Of a DNA stretch of 23,064 nucleotides, positions 6,233 to 14,358 are shown piece by piece. The notes under the pieces were generated by a model. That model did not search any database. It saw only the letters and a program-made list of their open reading frames with translations, and was not told the origin of the DNA. Numbering within the stretch: the stretch's first letter is position 1; every line of letters begins with the position of its first letter. The DNA lies in assembly GCA_934728065.1 (NCBI GenBank), contig CAKVDW010000021.1, forward strand, positions 1-23,064, in the 5' to 3' direction. The position numbers and the translations under genes were made by a program. This DNA is from an uncultured Campylobacter sp. (lineage in GTDB: Bacteria > Campylobacterota > Campylobacteria > Campylobacterales > Campylobacteraceae).

Positions 6233-6472
6233 TTATTTTAAAAGACTATCAATAGCCTTTTTAAGCTCATCTACCCTTTGCGTGTCTTCTTTTTCTATGG
6301 CATCAATTATACAGTGGCTTAAATGCTCCTTTAAAATAGCCTTGCTTGTGCTCATTATTTCCCCACGCACTGCAGCAAGCTGTATCAACACCTCAGAGCA
6401 GTCTTTGCCGTTTTCTATCATAGTTTTTATGCTTTGCAAATGCCCTATGCTCTTGCTTAAGCGATTTATCAT
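6233..6472 (-). CDS. CsoR/RcnR/FrmR-family metal- or aldehyde-responsive repressor
   Basis: All-helical DUF156 repressor. The 79 residues from the first ATG contain MINRLSKSIGHLQSIKTMIENGKDC, CSEVLIQLAAVRGEIM and LKEHLSHCI. Cys25, His50 and Cys54 are spaced like the Cys-His-Cys copper triad of CsoR, so Cu(I) sensing is a fair inference; FrmR-type formaldehyde sensing is less likely because it lacks that full triad. Family members usually have more residues before this start. The frame continues upstream without a stop to 6526, and AGGAG (6518-6522) sits 6 nt before an ATA at 6511. That start would add 13 residues, including YSHIHSKGHDKA. The ATG at 6472 has AAAGGA but 12 nt away. No cognate copper exporter or chaperone gene is adjacent. 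Confidence 0.85.
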   Translation of the reverse strand: MINRLSKSIGHLQSIKTMIENGKDCSEVLIQLAAVRGEIMSTSKAILKEHLSHCIIDAIEKEDTQRVDELKKAIDSLLK

Positions 6473-6547
6473 CGCTTTATCGTGTCCTTTAGAATGTATA
6501 TGAGAGTATATTTTTATCTCCTGAACTCAAATTAATTTTGTAAGAAA

Positions 6548-6553
6548 ATTGTA
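6548..6553 (-). promoter_or_regulatory. Candidate -10 box for the CsoR-family gene
   Basis: TACAAT on the minus strand, with transcription expected near 6541, gives a leader of about 20 nt to the AGGAG. It diverges from the ctpA promoter. No clear CsoR-type GC-rich palindrome was seen beside it. Confidence 0.4.
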
Positions 6554-6618
6554 GCGAATAAAATCTTAACTTTTTTATAAATTTAGGTATTATTTACGAA
6601 ATTTTAAAGTTTTTTTAC

Positions 6619-6624
6619 TAGAAT
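6619..6624 (+). promoter_or_regulatory. -10 box of the ctpA-pur-plsC run
   Basis: TAGAAT is preceded by a seven-T run (GTTTTTTTACTAGAAT), the usual Campylobacter sigma-70 arrangement. It lies 31 nt before the TTG start of ctpA and is the only good promoter before the genes that run to 11530. Confidence 0.5.
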
Positions 6625-6655
6625 TTGTCTTTGAAAATTATTTTGGAGCTATATT

Positions 6656-7975
6656 TTGAAAACAAAACGAACCTTGATGAGTCTTTTTGGCTTTTTAAGC
6701 ACTCTTTTGCTGTGCTTTTTACTCACAAGCAACTCTTATGCAAAAGAGGACAAACAAGAAGAAATCAACAAGCGACTACAAGCGCTTGAAAAATACACCA
6801 AAACTCTAGCCATAGTCGAGCAGTATTATGTAGAAGAACAAAATATTACGGATTTAATCGACAAATCCATATCTGGCTTGCTCTCAAATTTAGACGCTCA
6901 CTCATCTTTCCTTGATGAAAAAAGTTTCAATCAAATGAAAATGCAAACAAGTGGCGAATTTGGAGGACTTGGCATAACTGTTGGTATGAAAGATAATGCT
7001 CTTACAGTCATCGCGCCCATTGAGGGAACTCCTGCTGATAAGGCTGGTGTTAAGGCTGGTGATGTGATTTTGCGCATCAATGGCGAGGCGACCCTAGAAA
7101 TGAGCCTTGATGATGCTGTTGATAGAATGCGAGGCAAACCAAAAACCGAAATCACCATAACCATATACAGACCAGCCAGAAAACCTTTTGACATAACGCT
7201 TAAACGCGACATTATCAAGGTTGAAAGCGTGTATTCAAAAATGATAGAAAATGAAAATATCCTTTACCTGCGCGTAACAACCTTTGACAAAAATGTCGCC
7301 GAACAGGCTCGCAAAGCCATTAAGGCAAATCCAAAAGTAAAAGGCATAGTGCTTGACTTGCGAAATAACCCTGGTGGGCTACTTGACCAAGCCATTGAAC
7401 TTACAAATTTGTTTGTCGATAAAGGCGTTATCGTCTCTCAAAAGGGAAAAATTCAAACAGAAAATAGAAATTACGAAGCTGTAAAAAACAAAAAGCTTAC
7501 AGATGCCACGCTAGTAGTGCTTGTAAATGGCGGAAGTGCGAGCGCGAGTGAAATCGTAAGCGGTGCTTTGCAGGATTTTAAAAGAGCTGTTGTTATAGGC
7601 GAGAAAACCTTTGGCAAGGGTAGCGTGCAAAGCGTGATGCAAATTAACAAAACCCAAGCTCTACGCCTTACTATCGCTAGATATTATCTGCCAAGTGGTA
7701 GAACCATACAGGCTGTGGGCGTTAAACCAGATATAGAAATCGCCGCTGGTAAAATAACCACGCAAGATGAAAATTTTTCCATAAAAGAAAGCGACTTAAA
7801 GCAACACTTACAAGGCGAACTTGAGAAAATAAACACGGATAAAGAAGAAAAAATTCCTGCAAAAGTTGATAAAAACATTATTAATGCCCAACAAATCAAC
7901 GATGATGCGCAACTTAAAGCTGCCGTTGATGCAGTAAAAATCTTAAATATCCAAAAAAGGCTGGAGAGCAAATGA
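6656..7975 (+). CDS. ctpA: Carboxy-terminal processing protease, S41 family
   Basis: Periplasmic serine protease that trims or degrades envelope proteins from their C-termini. The 439 residues comprise a signal peptide (1-29, ending SYA), a PDZ domain (about 100-172, with GGLGITVG and [14 protein letters not shown]) and the S41 catalytic domain. In that domain [10 protein letters not shown] gives Ser296 and [10 protein letters not shown] gives Lys321. The Ser-Lys distance of 25 matches E. coli Prc. A Glu/Lys-rich tail follows (about 370-439). Start: TTG at 6656 behind GGAG with 7 nt spacing; it gives a clean signal peptide. The stop overlaps the purC start (ATGA). I recall the same neighbour pair in C. 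jejuni (Cj0511-purC). Confidence 0.93.
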   Translation: MKTKRTLMSLFGFLSTLLLCFLLTSNSYAKEDKQEEINKRLQALEKYTKTLAIVEQYYVEEQNITDLIDKSISGLLSNLDAHSSFLDEKSFNQMKMQTSGEFGGLGITVGMKDNALTVIAPIEGTPADKAGVKAGDVILRINGEATLEMSLDDAVDRMRGKPKTEITITIYRPARKPFDITLKRDIIKVESVYSKMIENENILYLRVTTFDKNVAEQARKAIKANPKVKGIVLDLRNNPGGLLDQAIELTNLFVDKGVIVSQKGKIQTENRNYEAVKNKKLTDATLVVLVNGGSASASEIVSGALQDFKRAVVIGEKTFGKGSVQSVMQINKTQALRLTIARYYLPSGRTIQAVGVKPDIEIAAGKITTQDENFSIKESDLKQHLQGELEKINTDKEEKIPAKVDKNIINAQQINDDAQLKAAVDAVKILNIQKRLESK

Positions 7976-8700
7976 GAAAAAAAGAACTTCTTTACGAGGG
8001 CAAGGGCAAAAGGCTTTTTGCTACTGATAAAAAAGACGAGCTAATCAGCGAGTTTAAGGACGATTTAACCGCCTTTAATGCCGAAAAAAAGGGCAGTGAA
8101 AAGGGCAAGGGCGCGCTAAATTGTAAAATCTCAACCGAGCTTTTTCACTTGCTTGAAAAAGAGGGCATTAAAACGCACTTAATCAAAGTGTTAAATGATA
8201 ACGCTCAGCTTGTCAAAAAATGCGAGATTATTCCCATCGAAATCATCGTCCGCAATGTCGCCACAGGCTCGCTCACAAAGCGACTTGGCATAAAGGACGG
8301 CACACCGCTTAAATTCGCTTTAGTGGAGTTTTGCTTAAAAGATGATGCTTTGGGCGACCCTTTCATCAATGATGAACATTGCGTGCTTTTAAATTTAGTG
8401 CGACAAGAAAGAGACATTAAAAAAATCAAAAAAATCGCCCGCAAAATCAACGCCATTTTGCTTGACTTTTTTGCCCGCAAAAAACTGCGTTTGATTGACT
8501 TTAAAATCGAGCTTGGCTACGATAAAAAGGGCAAGATTTTGCTTGCTGATGAGATAAGCCCTGATAGTTGCCGTTTTTGGGACAAAGACACAGGTGAAAA
8601 GCTTGACAAAGACCGCTTTCGCCAAAATTTAGGAGACGGCTCAAGCAAGGGTAAGGTAAAAATGGCTTATGAGGAAGTGTTGAGGCGAATTTTAAGCTAA
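7972..8700 (+). CDS. purC: SAICAR synthase (phosphoribosylaminoimidazole-succinocarboxamide synthase)
   Basis: Couples CAIR and aspartate with ATP in purine synthesis. The 242 residues carry all expected segments: [13 protein letters not shown] near the N-terminus, [33 protein letters not shown] in the middle, [14 protein letters not shown], and [29 protein letters not shown] toward the C-terminus. Length is typical of the short bacterial form. It overlaps ctpA by 4 nt and is separated from purS by 110 nt containing a long hairpin. Confidence 0.97.
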   Translation: MRKKELLYEGKGKRLFATDKKDELISEFKDDLTAFNAEKKGSEKGKGALNCKISTELFHLLEKEGIKTHLIKVLNDNAQLVKKCEIIPIEIIVRNVATGSLTKRLGIKDGTPLKFALVEFCLKDDALGDPFINDEHCVLLNLVRQERDIKKIKKIARKINAILLDFFARKKLRLIDFKIELGYDKKGKILLADEISPDSCRFWDKDTGEKLDKDRFRQNLGDGSSKGKVKMAYEEVLRRILS

Positions 8701-8708
8701 AATAAAGC

Positions 8709-8771
8709 GAGTTTGAATTTGCCCTAAATTTAAAGCTCAATGAGCCTAAATTTAAAAGCAAATTCAAGCTC
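8709..8771 (+). promoter_or_regulatory. Long nested hairpin between purC and purS
   Basis: GAGTTTGAATTTGC (8709-8722) pairs with GCAAATTCAAGCTC (8758-8771) with one G-T wobble. Inside the loop GCTC-AAT-GAGC (8735-8745) forms a second hairpin, flanked by two copies of CCTAAATTTAAA. No U-tract follows, so it is not an obvious terminator. It may slow RNA decay or set the purC to purSQ ratio. Confidence 0.5.
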
Positions 8772-8810
8772 AAAGGCTTAAAAATTTAAGAGCTAAAAAA
8801 AGGATTTGTG

Positions 8811-9053
8811 ATGAAGGTTGCTGTAAATATCTCTTTAAAAAATGGCGTTTTAGACCCGCAGGCAAAGGCGGTAGAAAAGGCTTTGCACGCCTTAAATTTT
8901 GACAAGGTAAAAAATGTCAAAATGAGCAAGCAAATCATTTTAGAGCTTGATTTAAACGATGAAGCAAAGGCAAACGAGCTTGCAAGGCAAATGTGCGATG
9001 AGTTGCTTGTGAATTCGGTTATTGAAGATTACACCTTATCGAGCGTGCGATGA
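8811..9053 (+). CDS. purS: FGAM synthase subunit PurS
   Basis: Small bridging subunit of the three-part phosphoribosylformylglycinamidine synthase (PurS, PurQ, PurL). The 80 residues include MKVAVNISLKNGVLDPQAKAVEKALHALNF, KVKNVKMSKQIILELD and a C-terminal VIEDYTLSSV, the usual PurS layout. The ATG at 8811 is 6 nt behind AGGA (8801-8804); an in-frame GTG one codon earlier is worse placed. The stop overlaps the purQ ATG (ATGA). PurL is not in this window. Confidence 0.93.
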   Translation: MKVAVNISLKNGVLDPQAKAVEKALHALNFDKVKNVKMSKQIILELDLNDEAKANELARQMCDELLVNSVIEDYTLSSVR

Positions 9054-9694
9054 AAGTGGCGATTATCCGTTTTTTAGGGACAAACTGCGAATTTGACACG
9101 GCTTATGCCTTTGCGAAAATCGGCATAAAGGCTGATATAGTGTGGCACGAAGAGGCTGAATTTAAGGCTGATTTAGTGGTGTTGCCGGGCGGTTTTTCGT
9201 ATGGGGATTATTTAAGAAGCGGAGCCATAGCAAAATTCGCAAAGGCTATGCGTGGCGTTTTGGCTCACGCTCAAAAAGGCGGCTTTGTGCTTGGCATTTG
9301 CAACGGTTTTCAAATGCTTTTAGAGCTTGGGCTTTTAAAAGGCGCGATGAAACACAACGAAAATTTAAGTTTTATCTCCAAAAACCAGCCCCTAAAAGTC
9401 GTCTCAAACGACAACGCCTTGTGTAAAAATTTCGCTCAAAATGAGCTTATCTCTTTGCCTATTGCGCACGGAGAGGGGAATTTTTTCGCAAATGAGAGCG
9501 ATTTAAAATACTTGCAAGATAAGGATTTAATCACGCTCAAATATAAGGGCAACCCAAACGGCTCGCTTGATGACATAGCAGGCATTTGCGATGAAAAAAA
9601 GCGCATTTTTGGGCTGATGCCTCACCCAGAAAGAGCCTGTGAGCAGCTTTTGGGAAGTGAAGTGGGGCTAAAAATGTTAAAGGGTTTTGTATGA
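9050..9694 (+). CDS. purQ: FGAM synthase glutaminase subunit PurQ
   Basis: Class I glutamine amidotransferase that supplies ammonia to PurL through the PurS-PurQ-PurL complex. The 214 residues show GTNCEFDTA at the N-terminus, LPGGFSYGDYLRSGAIA (about 45-61), the nucleophile elbow GICNGFQ with Cys84, PIAHGEGNF, and LMPHPERA with His192 and Glu194, completing the catalytic triad. It overlaps purS by 4 nt and the next gene by 4 nt, so all three are probably translationally coupled. Confidence 0.96.
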   Translation: MKVAIIRFLGTNCEFDTAYAFAKIGIKADIVWHEEAEFKADLVVLPGGFSYGDYLRSGAIAKFAKAMRGVLAHAQKGGFVLGICNGFQMLLELGLLKGAMKHNENLSFISKNQPLKVVSNDNALCKNFAQNELISLPIAHGEGNFFANESDLKYLQDKDLITLKYKGNPNGSLDDIAGICDEKKRIFGLMPHPERACEQLLGSEVGLKMLKGFV

Positions 9695-10854
9695 AAAAGT
9701 TGTTTGTATCCTTGCTTTTGTCGGCTTTGGCTTTAAGTGTGAGTTATGGCGAGCTTGATGAAAAGGGCAAAAGAGTTTATGAAAATATCGCTGAAAGCGA
9801 TGAAAGGGGCGATTACACGCAAAACATTTTAGACCCCTTTGTCGCCACTAGCTCTTTGGTGCTTGATGCTAAGCCCTACAAAGGCGAATACTTCGTAGGC
9901 GAGGTGTTTAGCATAGAAATAGTGGCAAAAACCACCGAAAAAACGGACTTTGAATTTGAACTTGACTTTAATAAAAATGAATTTTTAAAATTTTTAAATC
10001 CAAATGTGAAATGGCAAAAAAATGGCGATGAATACACGGCTTTGCTTTATTTTGAAGCCAAAAGCGTCAATGCTGAACTGCTTCAAATCATTCTTAAGCT
10101 AAAACGCAACAAAGAGGTTTTTCAACAAGCGAGTTTAAATGTCAATCCCTTGCAATTTAAAAATGTCCCTGATGATAAAATTTATTCAGGCATAGTGGCT
10201 GATGAGCTTTTAATTGAACATTTTAAGAGTGATTATTTTGATAATAAAAATCTCATTATGGTGGTTGAATTTAAAGCGCAAGGAGCGAATTTAAAGAATT
10301 TTCACCTTAAAAACAACAAAATCATAGAGCAAAGAGTAGATGGTTTAAAGGGGGATTTTAACAGCTCAAGTGCCTTTTATTCGGCTATTTTTGAACCAAG
10401 TATGAACGAGCTTGATTTTTCATATTTTAACACCAACACCCAAAAACTTGAAACCATAAATTTACAAGTTGAAATTAATGACGAAAAAATCAGCACTCAA
10501 ACAGATTTAAACCCTCAAAATAATGATTTAGACTTTTATAAACAGCTTTTCTTTTGGGTTATTGCTGGTATTTGTGGGGCTATTTTCGCATTTAAACGAA
10601 GTTATATCTTTCTTGGTATAGCCCTCATTGCTTTTGCTGCAAGTTTTTTTGTGGTTCAAGGTGGCACACAAACAGGGGTTTTAAAAGCTAATTCAAAGGT
10701 AAAAATCTTACCAACCACACAATCAACATTTTTTTATACGAGCCAAAAAGATGTTGATATTGAAATCTTGGGGAAAAGGGATAATTATTTCAAAATCTTA
10801 CTCCCTGACGGTAAAATCGGCTGGGTAACAAGTGAAAATTTACAAAAGAATTAA
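9691..10854 (+). CDS. Membrane-anchored periplasmic protein with C-terminal SH3-like domain
   Basis: Function not known. The 387 residues begin with a signal peptide (about 1-20, cut near SYG). A large, mostly beta-rich periplasmic region follows (about 21-280); its segments resemble the immunoglobulin-like repeats of BatD-type proteins, but only weakly. Two transmembrane helices lie at about 285-301 and 305-323. The C-terminal 60 residues (VLKANSKVKILP ... FKILLPDGKIGWVTSENL) look like a bacterial SH3 domain that would lie in the periplasm. The start overlaps purQ (ATGA) and the end overlaps plsC by 23 nt. I recall a periplasmic protein gene (Cj0515) at this place in C. jejuni. A cell-wall-binding role is only a guess from the SH3 domain. 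Confidence 0.75.
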   Translation: MKKLFVSLLLSALALSVSYGELDEKGKRVYENIAESDERGDYTQNILDPFVATSSLVLDAKPYKGEYFVGEVFSIEIVAKTTEKTDFEFELDFNKNEFLKFLNPNVKWQKNGDEYTALLYFEAKSVNAELLQIILKLKRNKEVFQQASLNVNPLQFKNVPDDKIYSGIVADELLIEHFKSDYFDNKNLIMVVEFKAQGANLKNFHLKNNKIIEQRVDGLKGDFNSSSAFYSAIFEPSMNELDFSYFNTNTQKLETINLQVEINDEKISTQTDLNPQNNDLDFYKQLFFWVIAGICGAIFAFKRSYIFLGIALIAFAASFFVVQGGTQTGVLKANSKVKILPTTQSTFFYTSQKDVDIEILGKRDNYFKILLPDGKIGWVTSENLQKN

Positions 10855-11530
10855 AGCAGCACTTTATAGCGTTTTTTTTATACTCACCGTTTTGTTTGTC
10901 ATTTTGTGTTTTAGCTTTACAAATGAGCAAACAAAAATTTGGAAAATTCGGCGAATTTGGGCAAAAATTCAGCTTAAAACAACAAGCGTGAGGGTTGAGT
11001 TTATAGGCGAGTTAAACCCTGAAGCAACGATGATTTTGATGAATCACCAAAGTATGCTTGATATTATCGCCCTTGAAGCCTTTTATCCTAAAAATCTCGC
11101 GTGGATAGCCAAAAAAGAGCTTAAAGAGCTGCCCATTTTTAAGCAAACAATGATAAAACCAAAGCTTTTATGTGTGGATAGAAAAAATCCCCGCTCCCTA
11201 ATCACACTTTTAAAAGAAGCCAAAGAACGCTTAAGCGAGGGAAGAGTTTTGGCTATTTTCCCTGATGGCACGCGCAGTAAAACAGATAAAATTCTTAAAT
11301 TTCAAGTGGGTGCAAAGGTTTTAGCAGATAAATTAAGCCTTAAAGTTCAACCCTTGCTCATTGTTGATAGTGCAAAACTCCTTGATAGCAAGGAATTTAC
11401 TCTAAATGGCGGTGTGCTTAAAATCATCTGCCTTGATTTAGTGGATTTAAGCGATGAAAAATGGCTTGAAAAAACCCACGATTTGATGCAAAAAAGACTT
11501 GATGAAGAGCGTAAAGTGCTAAAAAGCTAA
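10832..11530 (+). CDS. plsC: 1-acyl-sn-glycerol-3-phosphate acyltransferase
   Basis: Makes phosphatidic acid by acylating lysophosphatidic acid at the inner membrane. The 232 residues have an N-terminal membrane helix (about 10-29). The acyltransferase box NHQSMLD holds the HX4D catalytic pair His72 and Asp77. The glycerophosphate-binding box is FPDGTRS (143-149), where most homologues have FPEGTRS, so Glu is conservatively replaced by Asp. The start is GTG at 10832, inside the previous gene (23-nt overlap) and without a good Shine-Dalgarno, suggesting coupled translation. A slightly later start cannot be excluded. It is the last gene of the run. The crcB gene I recall between plsC and htpG in C. 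jejuni is absent. Confidence 0.92.
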   Translation: MKIYKRIKAALYSVFFILTVLFVILCFSFTNEQTKIWKIRRIWAKIQLKTTSVRVEFIGELNPEATMILMNHQSMLDIIALEAFYPKNLAWIAKKELKELPIFKQTMIKPKLLCVDRKNPRSLITLLKEAKERLSEGRVLAIFPDGTRSKTDKILKFQVGAKVLADKLSLKVQPLLIVDSAKLLDSKEFTLNGGVLKIICLDLVDLSDEKWLEKTHDLMQKRLDEERKVLKS

Positions 11531-11544
11531 ATTTCAATCCTTAT

Positions 11545-11591
11545 AAAAGCCTTAAACTTGTTTGCAAGTAAGCTTTCTTTAAGGACTTTTT
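11545..11591 (+). terminator. Probable terminator after plsC
   Basis: AAAAGCCTTAAA (11545-11556) pairs with TTTAAGG-a-CTTTT (11578-11590) with one bulged A, and a T follows. The loop holds a smaller ACTTG-TTTG-CAAGT hairpin. It starts 15 nt after the plsC stop. Confidence 0.5.
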
Positions 11592-11614
11592 AAGCTTCTT
11601 TGTTAGCAAAACAT

Positions 11615-11634
11615 TAAAATTCACATTTTAAAAT
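11615..11634 (+). promoter_or_regulatory. Candidate -10 boxes of htpG
   Basis: Two TAAAAT hexamers lie at 11615-11620 and 11629-11634, 46 and 32 nt before the ATG. Neither has a strong T-run upstream. No CIRCE element (TTAGCACTC with its inverted copy) is present, so HrcA control here is not supported. Confidence 0.3.
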
Positions 11635-11665
11635 TCAAGCAAAAATTCACACAAAAGGACAGCAA

Positions 11666-13507
11666 ATGCAGTTTAAAACCGAAGTGAGTCAGCTTTTGCA
11701 GCTGATGATTCACTCTTTATACTCAAACAAAGAGATTTTTTTACGCGAACTCATCTCAAATTCAAGCGATGCGCTTGATAAACTCAGCTTTTTAAGCGTG
11801 AGCGATGATGCTTACAAAAAGCTTAAATTTGAGCCGCGCATAGACATAAAATTTGACGAAAAGGCTAAAACGCTCATCATCAGCGACAACGGCATCGGTA
11901 TGGACAAAGAGGACTTAAAAAACAACCTTGGCACTATCGCTAAAAGCGGCACGAAAAGTTTTTTGGAGAGTTTGAGTGGGGACGCGAAAAAGGACAGCCA
12001 GCTCATCGGGCAGTTTGGCGTGGGCTTTTACTCGGCTTTTATGGTGGCGAGTAAGGTTGAGGTTTTAAGCCGTAAGGCACTTGATGAAAACGCTTATTTA
12101 TGGACTTCTGATGCAAGTGGCTATGAGATAAAAGACGCGAAAAAGGACACGCAAGGCACACAAATCACCTTGCATTTAAAGGACGAGGAGTTTTTAAATG
12201 CTTACCGTATCGAAAACATAGTGAGTAAATACTCAAACCACATTCAATTTCCTATCTTTTTGGAAAAAACGCAAAATCTGCCTTTGAGCGAAGAGGACAA
12301 AAAGGCAAACAAAGAGCCAAAAAGTGAGGTGAAAATAGAGCAAATCAACGCCGCTACCGCACTTTGGAGGCAAAACAAGGCTAAAATCAAGTCTGATGAT
12401 TATGAGAAATTTTACGAGCAAAATTTCCACGACAACGAAAAGCCACTGCTTTACATTCACACCAAAAGCGAGGGTAAATTTGAGTATAACACGCTCTTTT
12501 TCGTGCCAAGCCGCGCGCCTTTTGATTTGTTTCGTGTGGATTATCAAAGTGGCTTAAAACTTTATGTCAAGCGGGTTTTCATCAGCGATGATGATAAGGA
12601 GCTTTTGCCTACTTATTTGCGTTTTGTGCGTGGAATCATCGATGTGGAGGACTTGCCCTTAAATGTAAGCCGTGAAATTTTGCAAGAAAACACCATTTTA
12701 CGCGCGGTAAAAGAGGCAAGCGTAAAGAAAATTTTAAGCGAGCTGGCTAAGCTCAAAGAAAAGGACAAGGACAAATATGCTGAATTTTTCAAGCTTTTTG
12801 GCAAGGTTTTAAAAGAGGGGCTTTATGGCTGGGGCGCAGAAAAAGAGAGTTTGCTCAAACTTATGCTTTTTAAAAGCTCTAAAAATGGGGCGTTAAACTC
12901 TTTAAGCGAATACAAAGAGCGAGCAAAAGGGGAACAAAAAGAGATTTTTTATATCACGGGCAGCAACGAGGCACTTTTGCGAAACTCACCCTTACTTGAA
13001 AGCTACAAGGCAAAGGACATTGAAGTCTTGCTTTTTGATGATGAGATAGACACGCTGATTGCGCCAAGTTTGGGCGAATTTGAGGGGCTAAAATTCACAG
13101 CGATAAATCAAGTAGAAAGCAAGGACGAGTTGAGCGAGGACGAGAAAAAAGCCTTTGCACCGCTTTTAGCTAAATTTAAAGAGCTTTTAAAGGACGAGGT
13201 TGAGGATGTGCGCGCTACTTCTAGGCTAGGAGATAGCGTAGGCTGCATAGTTTATGACAAAAATAAGCCAGATTTTGCGATGCAGCAGCTCTTAAAGCAA
13301 ATGGGACAAGAACAAAAGGTGTTGCCGATTTTGGAGCTAAACCCCAAACACGAAGTCTTTGCAAAGCTTAAAAGCAACGAAACCTTTACGCCAGACATAG
13401 CTCAAATCGTGCTAGGTATGGCAAAACTGAGCGAGGGCATAGGCATAGATGAGCCAAGTGCCTTTAACAAGGCTTTAAACAAAATCATCATCAAGGCTTT
13501 GAGTTGA
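11666..13507 (+). CDS. htpG: Hsp90-family chaperone HtpG
   Basis: ATP-dependent cytosolic chaperone acting as a dimer. The 613 residues show the GHKL ATPase motifs: [13 protein letters not shown] (about 29-41), [22 protein letters not shown] and [16 protein letters not shown], then GTQITLHL. The middle domain has [48 protein letters not shown]. The C-terminal dimer domain begins near [15 protein letters not shown]. Length is normal for Campylobacter. The ATG is behind AAAGGAC with 5 nt spacing. A rhodanese gene follows 2 nt after the stop. Confidence 0.98.
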   Translation: MQFKTEVSQLLQLMIHSLYSNKEIFLRELISNSSDALDKLSFLSVSDDAYKKLKFEPRIDIKFDEKAKTLIISDNGIGMDKEDLKNNLGTIAKSGTKSFLESLSGDAKKDSQLIGQFGVGFYSAFMVASKVEVLSRKALDENAYLWTSDASGYEIKDAKKDTQGTQITLHLKDEEFLNAYRIENIVSKYSNHIQFPIFLEKTQNLPLSEEDKKANKEPKSEVKIEQINAATALWRQNKAKIKSDDYEKFYEQNFHDNEKPLLYIHTKSEGKFEYNTLFFVPSRAPFDLFRVDYQSGLKLYVKRVFISDDDKELLPTYLRFVRGIIDVEDLPLNVSREILQENTILRAVKEASVKKILSELAKLKEKDKDKYAEFFKLFGKVLKEGLYGWGAEKESLLKLMLFKSSKNGALNSLSEYKERAKGEQKEIFYITGSNEALLRNSPLLESYKAKDIEVLLFDDEIDTLIAPSLGEFEGLKFTAINQVESKDELSEDEKKAFAPLLAKFKELLKDEVEDVRATSRLGDSVGCIVYDKNKPDFAMQQLLKQMGQEQKVLPILELNPKHEVFAKLKSNETFTPDIAQIVLGMAKLSEGIGIDEPSAFNKALNKIIIKALS

Positions 13508-13509
13508 GA

Positions 13510-13842
13510 ATGAGCGAGCCTATACGCGAGGACATTTTGAAAGATTATCAAATCTTTGACATACGAAACAAAGATGAATGGCAAGAAAGCGGTGTGATAA
13601 AAGATGCTGTTTTGTTGAGCTTTACCCTTGACAATGGCTCAATAGACCCTGAATTTATCGATAAATTCAGCAAACTTGCTGATAAAAATAAAGAAATAGC
13701 CTTTGTTTGTGCCACAGGACACCGCTCATCAGCCGCAACATACCTCATAAAATCTCAACTTGGGCTTGACACCACGAATTTAAAGGGCGGAATGTTCTCT
13801 TTAATCGAACAAGGCTACCAAACCACGCCTTACAAGGAGTAA
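13510..13842 (+). CDS. Single-domain rhodanese-like sulfurtransferase
   Basis: The 110-residue protein is one rhodanese domain: DYQIFDIRNKDEWQESGVIKDAVLL, then the active loop CATGHRSS with the catalytic Cys67, and the end LKGGMFSLIEQGYQTTPY. The six-residue loop after Cys fits sulfur transfer rather than phosphatase activity. There is no signal peptide, so it is probably cytosolic. The ATG at 13510 lies 2 nt after the htpG stop, and only a weak ribosome-binding site is visible, so translation probably depends on htpG. Substrate unknown. An in-frame TTG at 13504 is a less likely start. Confidence 0.88.
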   Translation: MSEPIREDILKDYQIFDIRNKDEWQESGVIKDAVLLSFTLDNGSIDPEFIDKFSKLADKNKEIAFVCATGHRSSAATYLIKSQLGLDTTNLKGGMFSLIEQGYQTTPYKE

Positions 13843-13845
13843 ATT

Positions 13846-14283
13846 TTGGCTTTTTATCTTTTAATCGCTGCTTTAGCTTTTTTAGCCCTTTATTTTGCGG
13901 TGAAAAAACTTACCTTAAACATTGATGAGGGTGTTCTTTTAGAAGGTCCAAAGGCAAACATTTATCCTGAATTTTGCGAGTTTATTAACGATAAAATTCA
14001 AGCCTTTAAAAAGGAAATTGAAGATGATGAAAATGTCTTGCTTGAAAAAGATGATAAAGACAAATGCCTAGAAAAGCTTGGGGATTTGTCGCGCAAACTT
14101 ACCTTTATCCAAACGATGAATTTAAGCAAAAAAAATGACAGCATTTGGCAAAGTGAGCTTTTTAGCTTTTTGAGCGAATTTGAGGGCGTGATAAATGCTC
14201 ATTTTAAGGACGGCGAACAAAAAAGCGATGAGTTAAGAAATGCGCTTTTGAGCGAATTTGAGCGTTTGCAAAAAGGCGTTTAA
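13846..14283 (+). CDS. Small membrane-anchored protein of unknown function
   Basis: I do not recognise the family. The 145 residues have one N-terminal membrane helix (about 2-18, FYLLIAALAFLALYFAV) and an acidic, helical, probably cytoplasmic or periplasmic rest with EIEDDENVLLEKDDKDKC at about 57-74. The start is TTG at 13846, with AAGGAG (13834-13839) exactly 6 nt upstream; no ATG fits better. It begins 3 nt after the rhodanese stop, so htpG, the rhodanese and this gene appear to form one transcript. C. jejuni has a hypothetical gene at the matching place as far as I recall. Confidence 0.8.
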   Translation: MAFYLLIAALAFLALYFAVKKLTLNIDEGVLLEGPKANIYPEFCEFINDKIQAFKKEIEDDENVLLEKDDKDKCLEKLGDLSRKLTFIQTMNLSKKNDSIWQSELFSFLSEFEGVINAHFKDGEQKSDELRNALLSEFERLQKGV

Positions 14284-14304
14284 GGCATAATCATTTGCCT
14301 AAAA
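14279..14304. terminator. Hairpin between convergent genes
   Basis: TTT-A-AGGCA (14279-14287) pairs with TGCCT-A-AAA (14296-14304) around an 8-nt loop. The stem is short and no long U-run follows. It sits exactly at the end of the plus-strand gene and may act weakly as its terminator. The remaining 54 nt to the minus-strand gene show nothing else. Confidence 0.3.
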
Positions 14305-14358
14305 TCTGCTTTACACAGCAAACAAAAATTCAAGCAAAGAGTTAGCTCACAAGGCTAG

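Noticed and set aside
8501..8773. Minus-strand open frame of 90 codons over the purC end and the purC-purS gap
   Set aside because: It is antisense to purC and to the hairpin, with no start signal and no domain.
11592..11665. CIRCE or other heat-shock operator before htpG
   Set aside because: No TTAGCACTC inverted repeat or similar palindrome was found.
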